Shown here in pieces: positions 47,115 to 59,638 of a stretch of 64,000 bases of DNA (its first letter is position 1; each line of letters opens with the position of its first letter). Source of the stretch: Liquidambar formosana (lineage: Eukaryota > Streptophyta > Magnoliopsida > Saxifragales > Altingiaceae); contig CM077824.1 in the NCBI GenBank assembly GCA_039720395.1, forward strand, positions 24,939,278 to 25,003,277. The letters run 5' to 3'. Both the position numbers and the translations under genes were made by a program. The notes beneath the pieces were generated by a model. That model saw nothing but the letters and a program-made list of their open reading frames with translations, ran no database searches and was not told the origin of the DNA.

Positions 47115-48745
47115 CACATGTTTAGGTTGCTGTGATTATTATCATGAATTGATGCTCCTGTTAGTTAATATATATGATATGAATGATATTCATGATAATT
47201 TGAGCATGTTTTAGGGTCATTTAGTAGGTTTTTATGCATAGTTGTAAGATTAGGGTTTCGATAACCCTGAAATCGCATAGGTCTTATACAGCATACTTAG
47301 CTTAGTTTTGTGAGTTGTTGCTCATCATAATCATTCTATATATGCAGCATATAGTTGAATCATGCTAGGTTTGCATTCATATAGTATGTTTTATAGGTTT
47401 TTTGGAGACATTATCCTTTTCTAAGGATAATTATCCTTTTCGTTGAGTGAGGTTTTGCACGAGAGTCTTCTGTGATGTGTTTAAGCATGAAATCTTTTCT
47501 GTTGTGTTCTAGGGTATATATTTTACGTAGGATATGCTGATTGCACCTCCCCATAACGACTTTTTTACGTGAAATTATCTTAGGATAGTTTCGCTTAAGA
47601 AAGCTCGCCGTAGGAAGGCCTATTTTCATATTTTACATGAAATATCATCTTTTTGATTAGGATATGCATTGTTATCATGTTTATTGATATTATTGAAGTC
47701 TCTTATGCTTATTAGTGTGTCTTTGATAGGTTTTTATGCATGTTAGTCGAGTCATTGCATGTAGGATTGAGTTAGAGTCCTTAGTTATTCATTATTCTTG
47801 TTGTTTGCATGATTAATGGATGATTTTAAGCCTTGTCAAGGTTCTGTCCAGATTTGCATATTGCTTTCTTTGCATGATTTTGTGCACTTGTAAGGGTGCA
47901 AACAGGTATAATGCTTGTCCTATTGCAAATAGGGCTGCTATGGTCTGAAATGGCTAATGTTTGGAGCTTGTGCGCTCAGGTAAGTAGGGTTTGAAGGTGC
48001 CCCAATTCACCTTTCTTTTTCTTTCTTTTCTCTTCTCCCTCCTAGGGTTACTTCTTAATACAAGCTTATGGTAATAATCAAAGGTTTCCTTCAATATAAA
48101 ATTCTGGTTTTTATCAAGGTTTTCCTCTTATGGAAGTTTTCTGTTTTAGATTAAATCAATGTATTTTCAAATGAGGAAACCTAGGGTTTTTACCATAGGT
48201 TTGTATTAGGTTGTAACCCTATTCTTTTCGAACTACGTGGACTTTGATCCATGTATTTCGCTGCATGGTACGTAGGCGTTCTTCGTGAGGCTCAAGTCCG
48301 TTCTAGGATCCAAGTATCCTAGGCTTTTCTTTTCTTTTCTTCTTTTTTTCTGTTTTGTTTTATCTGAGTGATTGTGCATGAGATGATTGGATGAAATATA
48401 TGATATGCATGCTGCCTTGTGATGTTATATGATGATATTTTAGTGGAAAAGATCTTAAGTTAGCCCAATTAAATTAAGAGACCAACTCGGGCGATGTGGG
48501 TGCCTATGGGTTTTTGCCCAGAACCTTCCCACGTCGTAACTTAGCCCCCGAATCCAATTTTTTGGTTTCAAAGACTTTGCTTTTCCTTTAATGGAGTCAT
48601 GTGGTTTTGAAAATAAAACATTTTTGTGGTTTTCCTCTTTCCCTAAAAAATGAGGTGGCGACTCCCTTTTTGTTTGTTGTCTTTAAACCCCCTTATATTT
48701 CTGCCAAACCCTTGTGGGCTCCGCGCGCTTTTCCGTGGGTTCACA
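47115..48745 (+). repeat. Element E LTR, 3' 1.6 kb only
   Basis: Begins at CACATGTTTAGG, matching the reverse complement of the D LTR from 45727 down to 44094, and ends GGGTTCACA at 48745. The missing first 1.4 kb would lie beyond D if D inserted here (expected duplication CACAT at 47115-47119). With the D LTR it forms a 1.6-kb inverted repeat around a 1.4-kb centre. Confidence 0.85.
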
Positions 48746-48748
48746 GTT

Positions 48749-48767
48749 TGGCGACTCCGCTGGGGAC
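48749..48767 (+). other. Primer binding site, element E (tRNA-Arg type)
   Basis: TGGCGACTCCGCTGGGGAC three bases after the LTR end. It is the best match of the three to a tRNA-Arg end. Confidence 0.85.
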
Positions 48768-49085
48768 GTCGAGGGCTAGACTCATTTAATTTGATTTTGT
48801 TAAATTAATTTCTTATTGTTAATTAAAATCAATCACATTCAATCTGCTTGATTGTGTGCTTTCATTTATTGCATTGTGTGCGCTACTGTTGCATGATCAC
48901 TCGATTGTCCCTCGATGTATCCTTGCCAACTGATAGCCTAGTTCGACCTTGGTTTTCTTGATTCCATGTGTTGGGCGAAGCTATCAAACCTCTCTTGCCA
49001 AGTACCCTTGGGCTTGCCCTTGGGTATATCAAATGGATCAATCACGTACTGCTGGACCCACGCGACATTCCTGATGTCACATGTA
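48768..49085 (+). other. Element E leader, cut by copia C1
   Basis: Homologous to the leaders of A and D, including CCCTTGGGCTTGCCCTTGGG near 49005-49025. It stops at ATGTA 49081-49085, the likely left target duplication of C1. Confidence 0.85.
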
Positions 49086-50744
49086 TGTCAGGATTATGCC
49101 CTAGAGCCAATCATAGAGATGATTGTTTAGGGATTAGGAACAATCATTTGATTTCATTTATGTATGTCACATTTATTATTGATTTAATAAAAGGGCTTAT
49201 TCTATTATGTTTATATGCATCATTTATATTTACATAATATGTCCATGGAGTTAGAGTTGAGAATATGGAATTACAAAGAGTTGTAATTTTGAGACTATAG
49301 ATATATCTCTGTACTAAACTCCTAAAGCATTCCTAGTTGAAGGTTCACTATGATGGACAGTAATGAACCATAGGACTAGCACTTGTTAGGTTGACTCTAT
49401 AGGAGGATAGCTAGTCTCAAGCTATTTGTGTAGAGACACTACAACCAACAAGTGGGTGCCTATTACGAGAATAGGTACACTGAATGTGACCAACGATATG
49501 AGATAAACTGAATGGAGTTTTATCCTGCCTGTTAATCAGTTTCTCATTGTTATAGTGGTACAAGTAATCCTTAGACCTGAGACGCCATAGTTGTCTTATG
49601 CATGTAGCTTTAGAAGTATGATAACACTAAGTGCTAATCCTATTCAGGGGTTTGCAAAGGTGTTCATTGGCCCTACTGCTATGTGTGTGAAGGCATGTGA
49701 GTGATCAACAAGGGATCCATCACTCTCAGGAAAAGAGAGAGAATGTCTCATATAGCATTCATAATATAACTCATTAAATCCATGACCATGGTAGGATGAA
49801 TATGAAAAGAGTTTCATGAGTTCATCAATGAGTTGATATCTATGAATGAGTATAAAGTAATTGAACTAGGGAATTGACAGACTTCCATGTCCTATTAGTT
49901 CAATTGGAGACATTGTGTTGAAGGAAGGATGCAATTGTAACCTATAAACTATAACAGAAGGGTTCTTTGTAAATGACTATTCACCTCATTAAGGACCACA
50001 CCATGAGCCATATGCTAGGTGTTACTCATGGTTAGTAGAAGCCCTAATTGATATAAGTGAGTTATAATCAATTAGGGAATTGGAAGGAGTTCCAATTAGA
50101 CCCTAAATGGAAAGAGTTCCATTGTGCACACCTCGTGCTATTCCTACTACTTAATGATGTGAACCCAATGGGTCACACACTGATCATGCAAGCAGGGCTT
50201 TAAAGTCTATGAGAGAAAGGGTTTTAGTGAATAAAGAATAGTTCTTTATAGGCCTATTTGTATTTGATACAAATAATAGGGGTTAATGTGCAATTAAGTG
50301 TAATTACACATAACCCTATTAAGGTTTCTTCCCCATGGCCAGCCCCTTTTAGTGGGCTGCCTATATAAGTCACACTTATGTGTGACATGGCATAATAGGC
50401 TTGCACAATAAACCCTAGCCGTCCAGCCCCTTGGAGGCTCTCTTCTCTCTCTCTCTCTTCTCCACCTCTAGCAACAACAAGGAAGAAGAAAGAAAGGACT
50501 TGAAGCTCTAGCTAGGTGTGGATACCGTTGGAGGCAGCACACTTGGGCTGCTCATTCACCGCTGTCCGGAATCAAAGCTTGGAGCAAAAAGGAGAAGACC
50601 ATTAAAACTGTAAGTGTTCTAACCCTCTTTGTAGTTAGGGTTTGATTTTGTGTTATGCATAGTTAGATTCATGGGATTGGGAATCGTAGGAAAAATTTTT
50701 TATATTCCGCACTTCTATTTTTCCCTCTTGTTCGATTCCCAACA
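49086..50744 (+). repeat. Copia C1 5' LTR (1659 bp)
   Basis: TGTCAGGATTATG...TTCCCAACA. TATATAA at 50362-50368, then a CT microsatellite at 50440-50460. Same family as B but clearly diverged from it. Confidence 0.95.
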
Positions 50745-50745
50745 G

Positions 50746-50763
50746 TGGTATCAGAGCCATGAT
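50746..50763 (+). other. Copia C1 primer binding site (initiator tRNA-Met)
   Basis: TGGTATCAGAGCCATGAT one base after the LTR. Confidence 0.95.
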
Positions 50764-53700
50764 TATGCATAATACAAAATACATATGGGCTGGTAATTAT
50801 GGTGTAGTTGAATGATTCAAAAATCTGGAAAATTTTTTCTGCATAATTTGTTTTCCTCCATGGCTGAACCTAGGGTTTGGAACCCTAGGTCAATTCTCTT
50901 CTACTCCTCTTCTAATTGATGGTTAAGTGTATCCATGGATGCAATAGGTTGCATAGGGTTTGAGTTTGGAGAAGAAGAATAAGGAAACTAGGGTTTTATA
51001 AAACTGTTATGAACAGTTTTCATGGTTGCCATGAAAGACCGTCATCTTGTTTTGCCTGCCGAATTCAGAGTTCTTCTCCAAAAGTTTCGAGCCATATATG
51101 GTTAGAAAGCTCTTTGAATAAGCTTTCCAACCCAACAAACGGTGCGTCAATCCGAGTTCTGTAGTGAAAGTTATGAATTTTTTACTACAGGCTGTCTGGA
51201 AAGACAGTTTTGCTCGGGAATGATGCAATAGCCACAACTTTGAGTTATTGATGGAGATCAAAGGCATGGCAATGGTTGCCACCACTTGGCTTATGTTCTA
51301 GACATGGTAGGGAAAGGTTCCCAAGCATTTAGATGCATCATAATTGGATTAAGATGCTAGAACAGAAGGAAGAAGGAGAAGAACACCATGGAGGCTGAAT
51401 CTGGGTTTTAGAACCCTAAGGTTCTTGCAATTAATTCTAATTAAAGCTGCTGTATTTATGATGGAAGATCATTGTAGGATCATTATATATCATGTGTATA
51501 TGATTTTCTTTAAGTTTCAAAAAGGTTTTGATGGAAAAAGATTCAAAAAGTTTGAAAATTTTTCATGAACAGCATAGCAGATTTTCTCTGCAGAAAAGTC
51601 ATCAATGGAGTTTTGATTAGAACTTGAGTTAGGGAACTCCAAATTGCATGAAACCAATTGCATTAGTTTCCTAAGACATGTAGGATACTGGAAAATCGTT
51701 TGGTAGCCTAATTCATTCATCTTGCTGGGTTTTAAATCAATTTCTGATCATGGACAGTGTGCTGTCAAATTCTGGGCAGCCTACTGTTGTTTTAATTGTT
51801 TAGAATAATTGGTGATGATTTGATCATCCAAACCTCTTCTATTAGCTTAGTATTTCATGTAGGGACATGATACAAAAGCTGGTTTCAATGGAGGAGTCGA
51901 ATTGATAAGGATTTAGAAGCTATTGTGACCTTCAAGGTCTGCAACAATGGCTCCAGCAATGGGTTTGGAAACCCTGATTGTTCTTGATGATGGCAGCCAC
52001 TTCCACCACTTCTCACGTGTCCAGAGGCTTGTCCCACACCCCTAGGATGTTCTCCCATGACTGGCCATGGCCTCCCACAGTCGTTGGTGGCCATGGCAGC
52101 CAAGCCAAGCTCAGGCAGCCCCCTGGTAGTGACGGCTGCATAGAGTTAAGGATGAAACCCTAATTTTGAGTTAATGATGAAACCCTAATTTCATTATGGC
52201 ATTAATTAAAACCCTAATTGGAATATTAATTACCTTAATTAAGAGTTAATGATTGGTCATTAAATGACCAATCATGGTTATTGATTGTTAGGGCATAATT
52301 AATACCATTAATGATGTCTAGGGTTAGGGTTTTGGAAACCCTAATTAGTGTAATTAATTAAGGGTAATTAATACCCTATTTGGCATTAATTAAACCCTAA
52401 TCCCTTTTATTAAATACCATATGAACCTAGGGTTTTAATGATTGGACATTAAATGACCAATCATAAGGCATTTAATGATTAGGGCTTGCATTTAGGGTTT
52501 AGGGTTATGCATTTAGGGTTTAGGGTTTTAGGAAACCCTAATACACTAATTCATCATTTTAATGATTTTATTTAATTCCTATATTAATTATTTAATTAAT
52601 ATTGATTAATTTTATAATGTTTTAAATGGTTTAAAACACAATTAGGGATTAAATTAAAATCTGGAAATTCTTAATTAAATGAAATTGTTTTGTTTAAATA
52701 AGGAAACCCTAATATTGGATATTAGAGTTATTTTAGGAAACTTTATATGTTTCTATTAATTTGATTAATTGAAACTAAATGTCTTAAATGTTAAGACTTT
52801 ATTTAATTCTGGATATTTTGTTGAAACCTAATAAGATTAGGATGCATTAATAAGATTAATGTAAATCATTCAAGAGAATTACCATAATGCCCATATGTTT
52901 TAATGCTTACAGTTTTTCTTTACATTATGCAATGAGATTGTATGTATGTGTTTGGATGATGATTATGGACTATACCCCTTAAACCAATTGTGATTGGCCG
53001 TCTTATGAATGGGTTGTAATAATTTTTCAAGAGTTGTAATTTTATTATGGTGATGTAATTTATTATTTGGGGCTTGCATGCCATCTTCCCTCTCTCTCTA
53101 TCATTCTCTTATGTACCCCACATTCCCCTTATGTATCCCTTTCTATATATTATATAAATGTTATGTAATCGAGAGCGCACTAAGGAGCATGGTGGACCCA
53201 AAGGAGTATGATGGAGCCCGACAAGCCAATGGTGGAGACCAACAAGCCAATGGTGGAGACCATCAAGCCAAGGGAGCAGATTGAAGGACTTGAAAGCTTA
53301 GAGAAGTTTTTCAAGAAAGCATGCATGTTACGAATGGTTTATTTTACGATCACCTACACCCACCTTAGACCTTGGATTCAATCTATTGGCTTGGATTGAA
53401 TCCTCTCAAAGTCCATAATCATCATAGTGGGAGCTTTAATTTATGAGATAATTGTATTAGCTCCAATACTATAGTTTGGTATATGTTACCTATTCACTTA
53501 GGGACTAATACCAAAATATGGTACTTTATATATGTTGATATATAATAGCATGCGATGTATGATTTATAATAGCATAAGATGTATGATTATAAATAGCATA
53601 ATTTATATGTTTAAATTTTGATACATAGGATGCATGTTAATTTGATGAGACCCTTTAAAACCCCTCTTATTTAATATTAAGTTGAAAATGGAGAAGTCAT

Positions 53701-54240
53701 TGGGGAATGAATTCTTCATTGCCTTCCATCATTATAGGATCATCTAACGTCCCTTAATGTGGGTACCTGGCTGCAGACATGTAGGAGCTACCCATGTTAA
53801 AGACATTACTTGAAACTATCACATATGAGATATCATGGGGTGCCTAAACTGGTATATACCAAGAAACTAACATGTGAGGTATATATTTGGCGAAACATAC
53901 CTGTGTGAATGATGGGTTTAACTTAACTAGGGAAGTATTCCAAGAAACTAACATGTGAGGTGTATGTTCCCTAGAGGCAAAATGATTGGAACTTGCTTAT
54001 GAAGCAATAGACAAAGAGTTGTCTTCTTATTGTGGGTTAGAAGTCAAGAAACTAACATGTGAGGCTTCCAAGTCACAGTGGGACCCCAATCCCCATTAGG
54101 AATGAGATTCCCGAATTCCATTAGAGGGTGTATGGAATTTGATAAAATAGTGGGAGGTACCATATGATTAAAGACCCAATCATTATGGATAAAAATGAAA
54201 TCTAATTCTTTGTTTATGTAGATTACCTAATTACTCACCT
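50764..54240 (+). other. Copia C1 leader
   Basis: Matches the leader of B in reverse. It has two ATGATTGGTCA palindromes (52249-52275; 52438-52464 with one mismatch), telomere-like AGGGTTTAGGGTT strings (about 52490-52545), a short tandem GCCAATGGTGGAGACCA motif (53224-53270), and three copies of CAAGAAACTAACATGTGAGG (53860-53879, 53941-53960, 54045-54064). No gene is seen. Confidence 0.75.
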
Positions 54241-57129
54241 CAAAACCCCTATTTCCTAATATAGGATATTGATAGTTTGACTAAACCCGATTTCTTTGAT
54301 TGACTTAGGAAATTGAGAATTGTTCTCAATTATAAAAGATTGTTTATATGCTATTAGGCCTTTTATTAAAGGCCGTCCATAAAACATCCTAAGAAGAAAA
54401 AGACACTATGCGCAATTGGCATCTTATTGCCATACTATATGATAGTATTTATGACTAATGAGCTTCAGAAGCAAAATTAGTCAATGCAAGTGCCTTTGAT
54501 GTCCTACATCACATACAAAGGTTGTATAGTCAGTAAAATAATACTATAAAGTATAGTAGTTATAAAGGACTTCTTCTGGACTAGGATGTAATAAAAGTTG
54601 TTTATTAATAATCATTCTTTTGAAAAATGATTAATCACATAGAATAGCTTGAGAAGCTAGATGTGATTTAAAATGGAAGCATAGAGGAAAGCAAGTCTTG
54701 AAAAGTCAAAGACAAAGAAATATAATTATTTTGTAGTAAATATAAGGTATTGTAAAGGGAACTTGATAAAGTATCAGTCTTCCTAGAAGAACCAAACTTT
54801 TGAAGTTTTGGTTCATGCTCTAAACTAAATTGTCGGTTAGTTCTGCTTCTTGGTTTTTGGATTCTAGTATAATCTAAATCGAAGCAGAAAGTTAAGTAGA
54901 TAATAAGTTACCTTTAAAAATTTTAATAGAGCAAGAGTTGCTAGATTAATTTTGGGAACTTATTTCTTAACTAAGTCATTTAAGACATTCTAGAAATTTG
55001 ATTTCCGAATTTAAATGACTAATTAGAGCGAATGCAACGTATTCCGAGAATACAAGAGATGTAGAGACTCTCATTTAAATGTAACGATTATGACTTGGTT
55101 ATGAGATGACCAAACCCATCTTTTACTTGGTGAAGTGAATGAGTTACATTTATAATTTGACTATACATTGTGATGTATACAGTCATGTAGAGCATGCATT
55201 CAATTATAGCAGACTCATCTTAGAATACCATAGCTCAATGGTGAATCTAAGAGAACAAATTGAACCCTATTAAGATATGGTTCGATCCATGATGAGTTTT
55301 ACTAATAATCCATCTAGGATATACCTTAAAATTGCTACATATTGATAATTTAGGGTTCACTCCAGTTTTGTCCCAATTATATCAGATATGATATGGGAAG
55401 AAACCCAACTTAAAGATGTTAAGGCTTGGGATTGTGCTACGTTTGTCTGGAAACATAATGTAGACAATCTGGAAATAAGGTCAAGTAAGTGTTGAATTGT
55501 GGTATATCCCAAAAGTGGTTGGGATAGTATTTCTATTACCCTAATGAACAAAAGTTGTCCATTAGGATGTTTGCTGGATTTTCTTGAGAAAGAGTTCATT
55601 TAAGAAAGATGCAAAGGTAGATAGAATTTACAGAATTGTTTGTAAAGCCACAAACCAACAAAGATCCAACCCTTGCCCCTATTGAGGCAAAACCTTTAAT
55701 TACACCACATTCTTTTCATAGATCAAATTGGATATTTCTTTAACATAAGAGAGATATTGAATCTCTATTAGAATGTGAAAGAATTGTTTTTTGGTGATAA
55801 AGATCACCAAGATAATCCTATTGATTATGATTAGGCGATGTTTGACATCAACTTGAGAAATGACTAAGAGTCATTAAATCCAATATGGACAGGTAGAGAC
55901 CTAAAAGGCTTGGCTATTTAAGAATGTTTTCAACATAGGCAAAAAGTTGTCTATAAAGAAACTTGTTTGATAATAGTTATGCTGAAATCCATTTGGATCT
56001 TGTTATCTATAAACACACATTTTGAATATGAGATATGTCAAAAAGGATATAAAGATATTATATCAAATGGTGAAAAACCATAACAGTGTGTAAGTTATAG
56101 AAGTCTATTAATAGACTACAAGGTTCTCATAATTAGAACATCTATAAAGTTGAAGTAATCAAATTGTTTGATTTCTCTCATTGTATAGATGGACCATGAG
56201 TGTATAAAAGGTTAGTGGGAGTGCGATCGTTTTTCTTTATCTTAAGTATAGATGACATCCTAATCATTATGAATGATATATGAATGACATCCTAATCGTT
56301 TTGGTTTTTGGAGAAAAACTAATTCATGAAAGATTTGGCAGAAGCATCCAACAAGATCTATAGAGATAGATCATATAGATTGCTAAGTATCTCCAAATCA
56401 TCAAACATAGTTGAAATGTTGAAGGAGTTCAACATGGAGAATTCTAAGGGAGGTCTGATTTACTTCAGATAAGAATTCATTATTCAAGGACATGTGCCCT
56501 AGGATAACACAAGTAAGGTTCTTAAAGTGTTAAGAAGCCTTATTCTACACTATGTATTGAACCTGATATCTATTATGTTGTAATTGTTACAAATAGTTAT
56601 CAATCAATTCAAATTTGGAATATTGGATTGTATATGGAAAATGTAAACTCATAGTAGATGGGTATATGGATTTGGATATAATCCATATGGGGTATATTTT
56701 ATATTCACTTTAGCTGGTGAAATACTTAATGGAAGAACTGTATGAAAGATACAGTGGATTCCATTATTAAGGGTGAATTAATTGTCGCATTGTCTAGGAG
56801 ACTGTTTGGATCTATAAGTTCATTTAGAACTTGGAATTGTTCCTTCCATTGAGTTGCCCACACCTTGTTTTGTGACAACAATGGGTCTATATCTCAAGTA
56901 TAGGAATCACGGTCTCATCAAAAGTCCAAACACATAGAGCGACAATTCCAAGTGATTAGAGGAATCATTGGAAGAGGTAATAGACACATTACAGAAGATA
57001 TTATCTACATAAGTTTTTGTAGACCTACTAAGTAAAGCTTTAAAACATAATTGGTTATGTCTAAGACCAACATCTTGAGAAGATAGGTATGCGATGCATG
57101 GTCGATTGGCTTTAGTGCAAGTGGGAGAT
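54241..57129 (+). pseudogene. Copia C1 gag-pol remnant
   Basis: Traces of gag at 54260-54340 (a line matching DINRLTGPNYLDWLRNLK of B, with a stop). Integrase C-terminal traces lie at about 55230-55480, and the end of RNase H at 56900-57110 (SHQKSKHIE, EEIIGR-like and KAL traces). Every frame is full of stops and most of pol is missing: about 2.9 kb instead of about 4.5 kb. It ends in the PPT AAGTGGGAGAT at 57119-57129. Confidence 0.8.
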
Positions 57130-57982
57130 TGTCAGGATTATGCCCTAGAGCCAATCATAGAGATGATTGTTTAGGGATTAGGAACAATCATTTGATTTCA
57201 TTTATGTATGTCACATTTATTATTGATTTAATAAAAGGGCTTATTCTATTATGTTTATATGCATCATTTATATTTACATAATATGTCCATGGAGTTAGAG
57301 TTGAGAATATGGAATTACAAAGAGTTGTAATTTTGAGACTATAGATATATCTCTGTACTAAACTCCTAAAGCATTCCTAGTTGAAGGTTCACTATGATGG
57401 ACAGTAATGAACCATAGGACTAGCACTTGTTAGGTTGACTCTATAGGAGGATAGCTAGTCTCAAGCTATTTGTGTAGAGACACTACAACCAACAAGTGGG
57501 TGCCTATTACGAGAATAGGTACACTGAATGTGACCAAAGATATGAGATAAACTGAATGGAGTTTTATCCTGCCTGTTAATCAGTTTCTCATTGTTATAGT
57601 GGTACAAGTAATCCTTAGACCTGAGACGCCATAGTTGTCTTATGCATGTAGCTTTAGAAGTTTGATAACACTAAGTGCTAATCCTATTCAGGGGTTTGCA
57701 AAGGTGTTCATTGGCCCTACTGCTATGTGTGTGAAGGCATGTGAGTGATCAACAAGGGATCCATCACTCTCAGGAAAAGAGAGAGAATGTCTCATATAGC
57801 ATTCATAATATAACTCATTAAATCCATGGCCATGGTAGGATGAATATGAAAAGAGTTTCATGAGTTCATCAATGAGTTGATATCTATGAATGAGTATAAA
57901 GTAATTGAACTAGGGAATTGACAGACTTCCATGTCCTATTAGTTCAATTGGAGACATTGTGTTGAAGGAAGGATGCAATTGT
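57130..57982 (+). repeat. Copia C1 3' LTR, first 853 bases
   Basis: Same as 49086-49938 with about three changes (for example near 49497/57538). It is cut by C2 after ATTGT 57978-57982; the remainder should follow beyond 64000. Confidence 0.95.
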
Positions 57983-59638
57983 TGTTAGGATTATGCCCTA
58001 GAGCCAATCATAGAGATGATTGTTTAGGGATTAGGAACAATCATTTGATTTCATTTATGTATGTCACATTTATTATTGATTTAATAAAAGGGCTTATTCT
58101 ATTATGTTTATATGCATCATTTATATTTACATAATATGTCCATGGAGTTAGAGTTGAGAATATGGAATTATAAAGAGTTGTAATTTTGAGACTATAGATA
58201 TATCTCTGTACTAAACTCCTTAAGCATTCCTAGTTGAAGGTTCACTATGATGGACAGTAATGAACCATAGGACTAGCACTTGTTAGGTTGACTCTATAGG
58301 AGGATAGCTAGTCTCAAGCTATTTGTGTGGAGACACTACAACCAACAAGTGGGTGCCTATTATAAGAATAGGTACACTAAATGTGACCAAAGATATGAGA
58401 TAAACTGAATGGAGTTTTATCCTGCCTGTCAATCAGTTTCTCATTGTTATAGTGGTACAAGTAATCCTTAGACCTGAGACACCATAGTTGCCTTATGCAT
58501 ATAGCTTTAGAAGTTTGATAACACTAAGTGCAGATCCTATTCAGGGGTCTGCAAAGGTGTTCATTGGCCCTACTGCTATGTGTATGAAGGCATGTGAGTG
58601 ATCAACAAGGGATCCATCATTCTCAGGAAAAAGAGAGAGAATGTCTCATATAGCATTCATAATATAACTCATTAAATCCATGGCCATGGTAGGATGAATA
58701 TGAAAAGAGTTTCATGAGTTCATCAATGAGTTGATATCTATGAATGAGTATAAAGTAATTGAACTAGGGACTTGACAGACTTCCATGTCCTATTAGTTCA
58801 ATTGGAGACATTGTGTTGAAGGAAGGATGCAATTGTAACCTATAAACTATAACAGAAGGGTTCTTTGTAAATGACTATTCACCTCATTAAGGACCACACC
58901 ATGAGCCATATGCTAGGTGTTACTCATGGTTAGTAGAAGCCCTAATTGATATAAGTGAGTTATAATCAATTAGGGAATTGGAAGGAGTTCCAATTAGACC
59001 CTAAATGGAAAGAGTTCCATTGTGCACACCTCATGCTATTCCTACTACTTAATGATGTGAACCCAATGGGTCACACACTGATCATCCAAGAAGGGCTTTA
59101 AAGTCTATGAGAGAAAGGGTTTTAGTGAATAAAGAATAGTTCTTTATAGGCCTATTTGTATTTGATACAAATAATAGGGGTTAATGTGCAATTAAGTGTA
59201 ATTACACATAACCCTATTAGGGTTTCTTCCCCATGGCCAGCCCCCTTTAGTGGGCTGCCTATATAAGTCACACTTATGTGTGACATGGTACAAGAGGCTT
59301 GCACAATAAACCCTAGCCGTCCAGCCCCTTGGAGGCTCTCTTCTCTCTCTCTCTCTTCTCCACCTCTAGCAACAACAAGGAAGAAGAAAGAAAGGACTTG
59401 AAGCTCTAGCTAGGTGTGGATACCATTGGAGGCAGCACACTTGGGCTGCTCATTCACCGCTGTCCGGAATCAAAGCTTGGAGCAAAAAGGAGAAGACAAA
59501 AATTCTGTAAGTGTTCTAACCCTCTTTGTAGTTAGGGTTTGATTTTGTGTTATGCATAGTTAGATTCATGGGATTGGGAATCGCAAGAAAAATTTTTATA
59601 TTCCGCACTTTGTATTTTTCCCTCTTGTTCGATTCCCA
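57983..59638 (+). repeat. Copia C2 5' LTR
   Basis: TGTTAGGATTATG...GATTCCCA. The last three bases (ACA) and the PBS are deleted. TATATAA at 59260-59266. Confidence 0.93.

Larger units (their letters stand above)
49086..57982 (+). mobile_element. Ty1/copia element C1 (its 3' LTR continues beyond the window)
   Basis: LTR 49086-50744, PBS, 3.5-kb leader, dead gag-pol remnant, PPT, then the first 853 bases of the 3' LTR (57130-57982) before C2 interrupts it. Over those 853 bases the two LTRs differ at about three positions, so the insertion is recent although its genes are long dead. It lies in the leader of element E. Confidence 0.92.
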
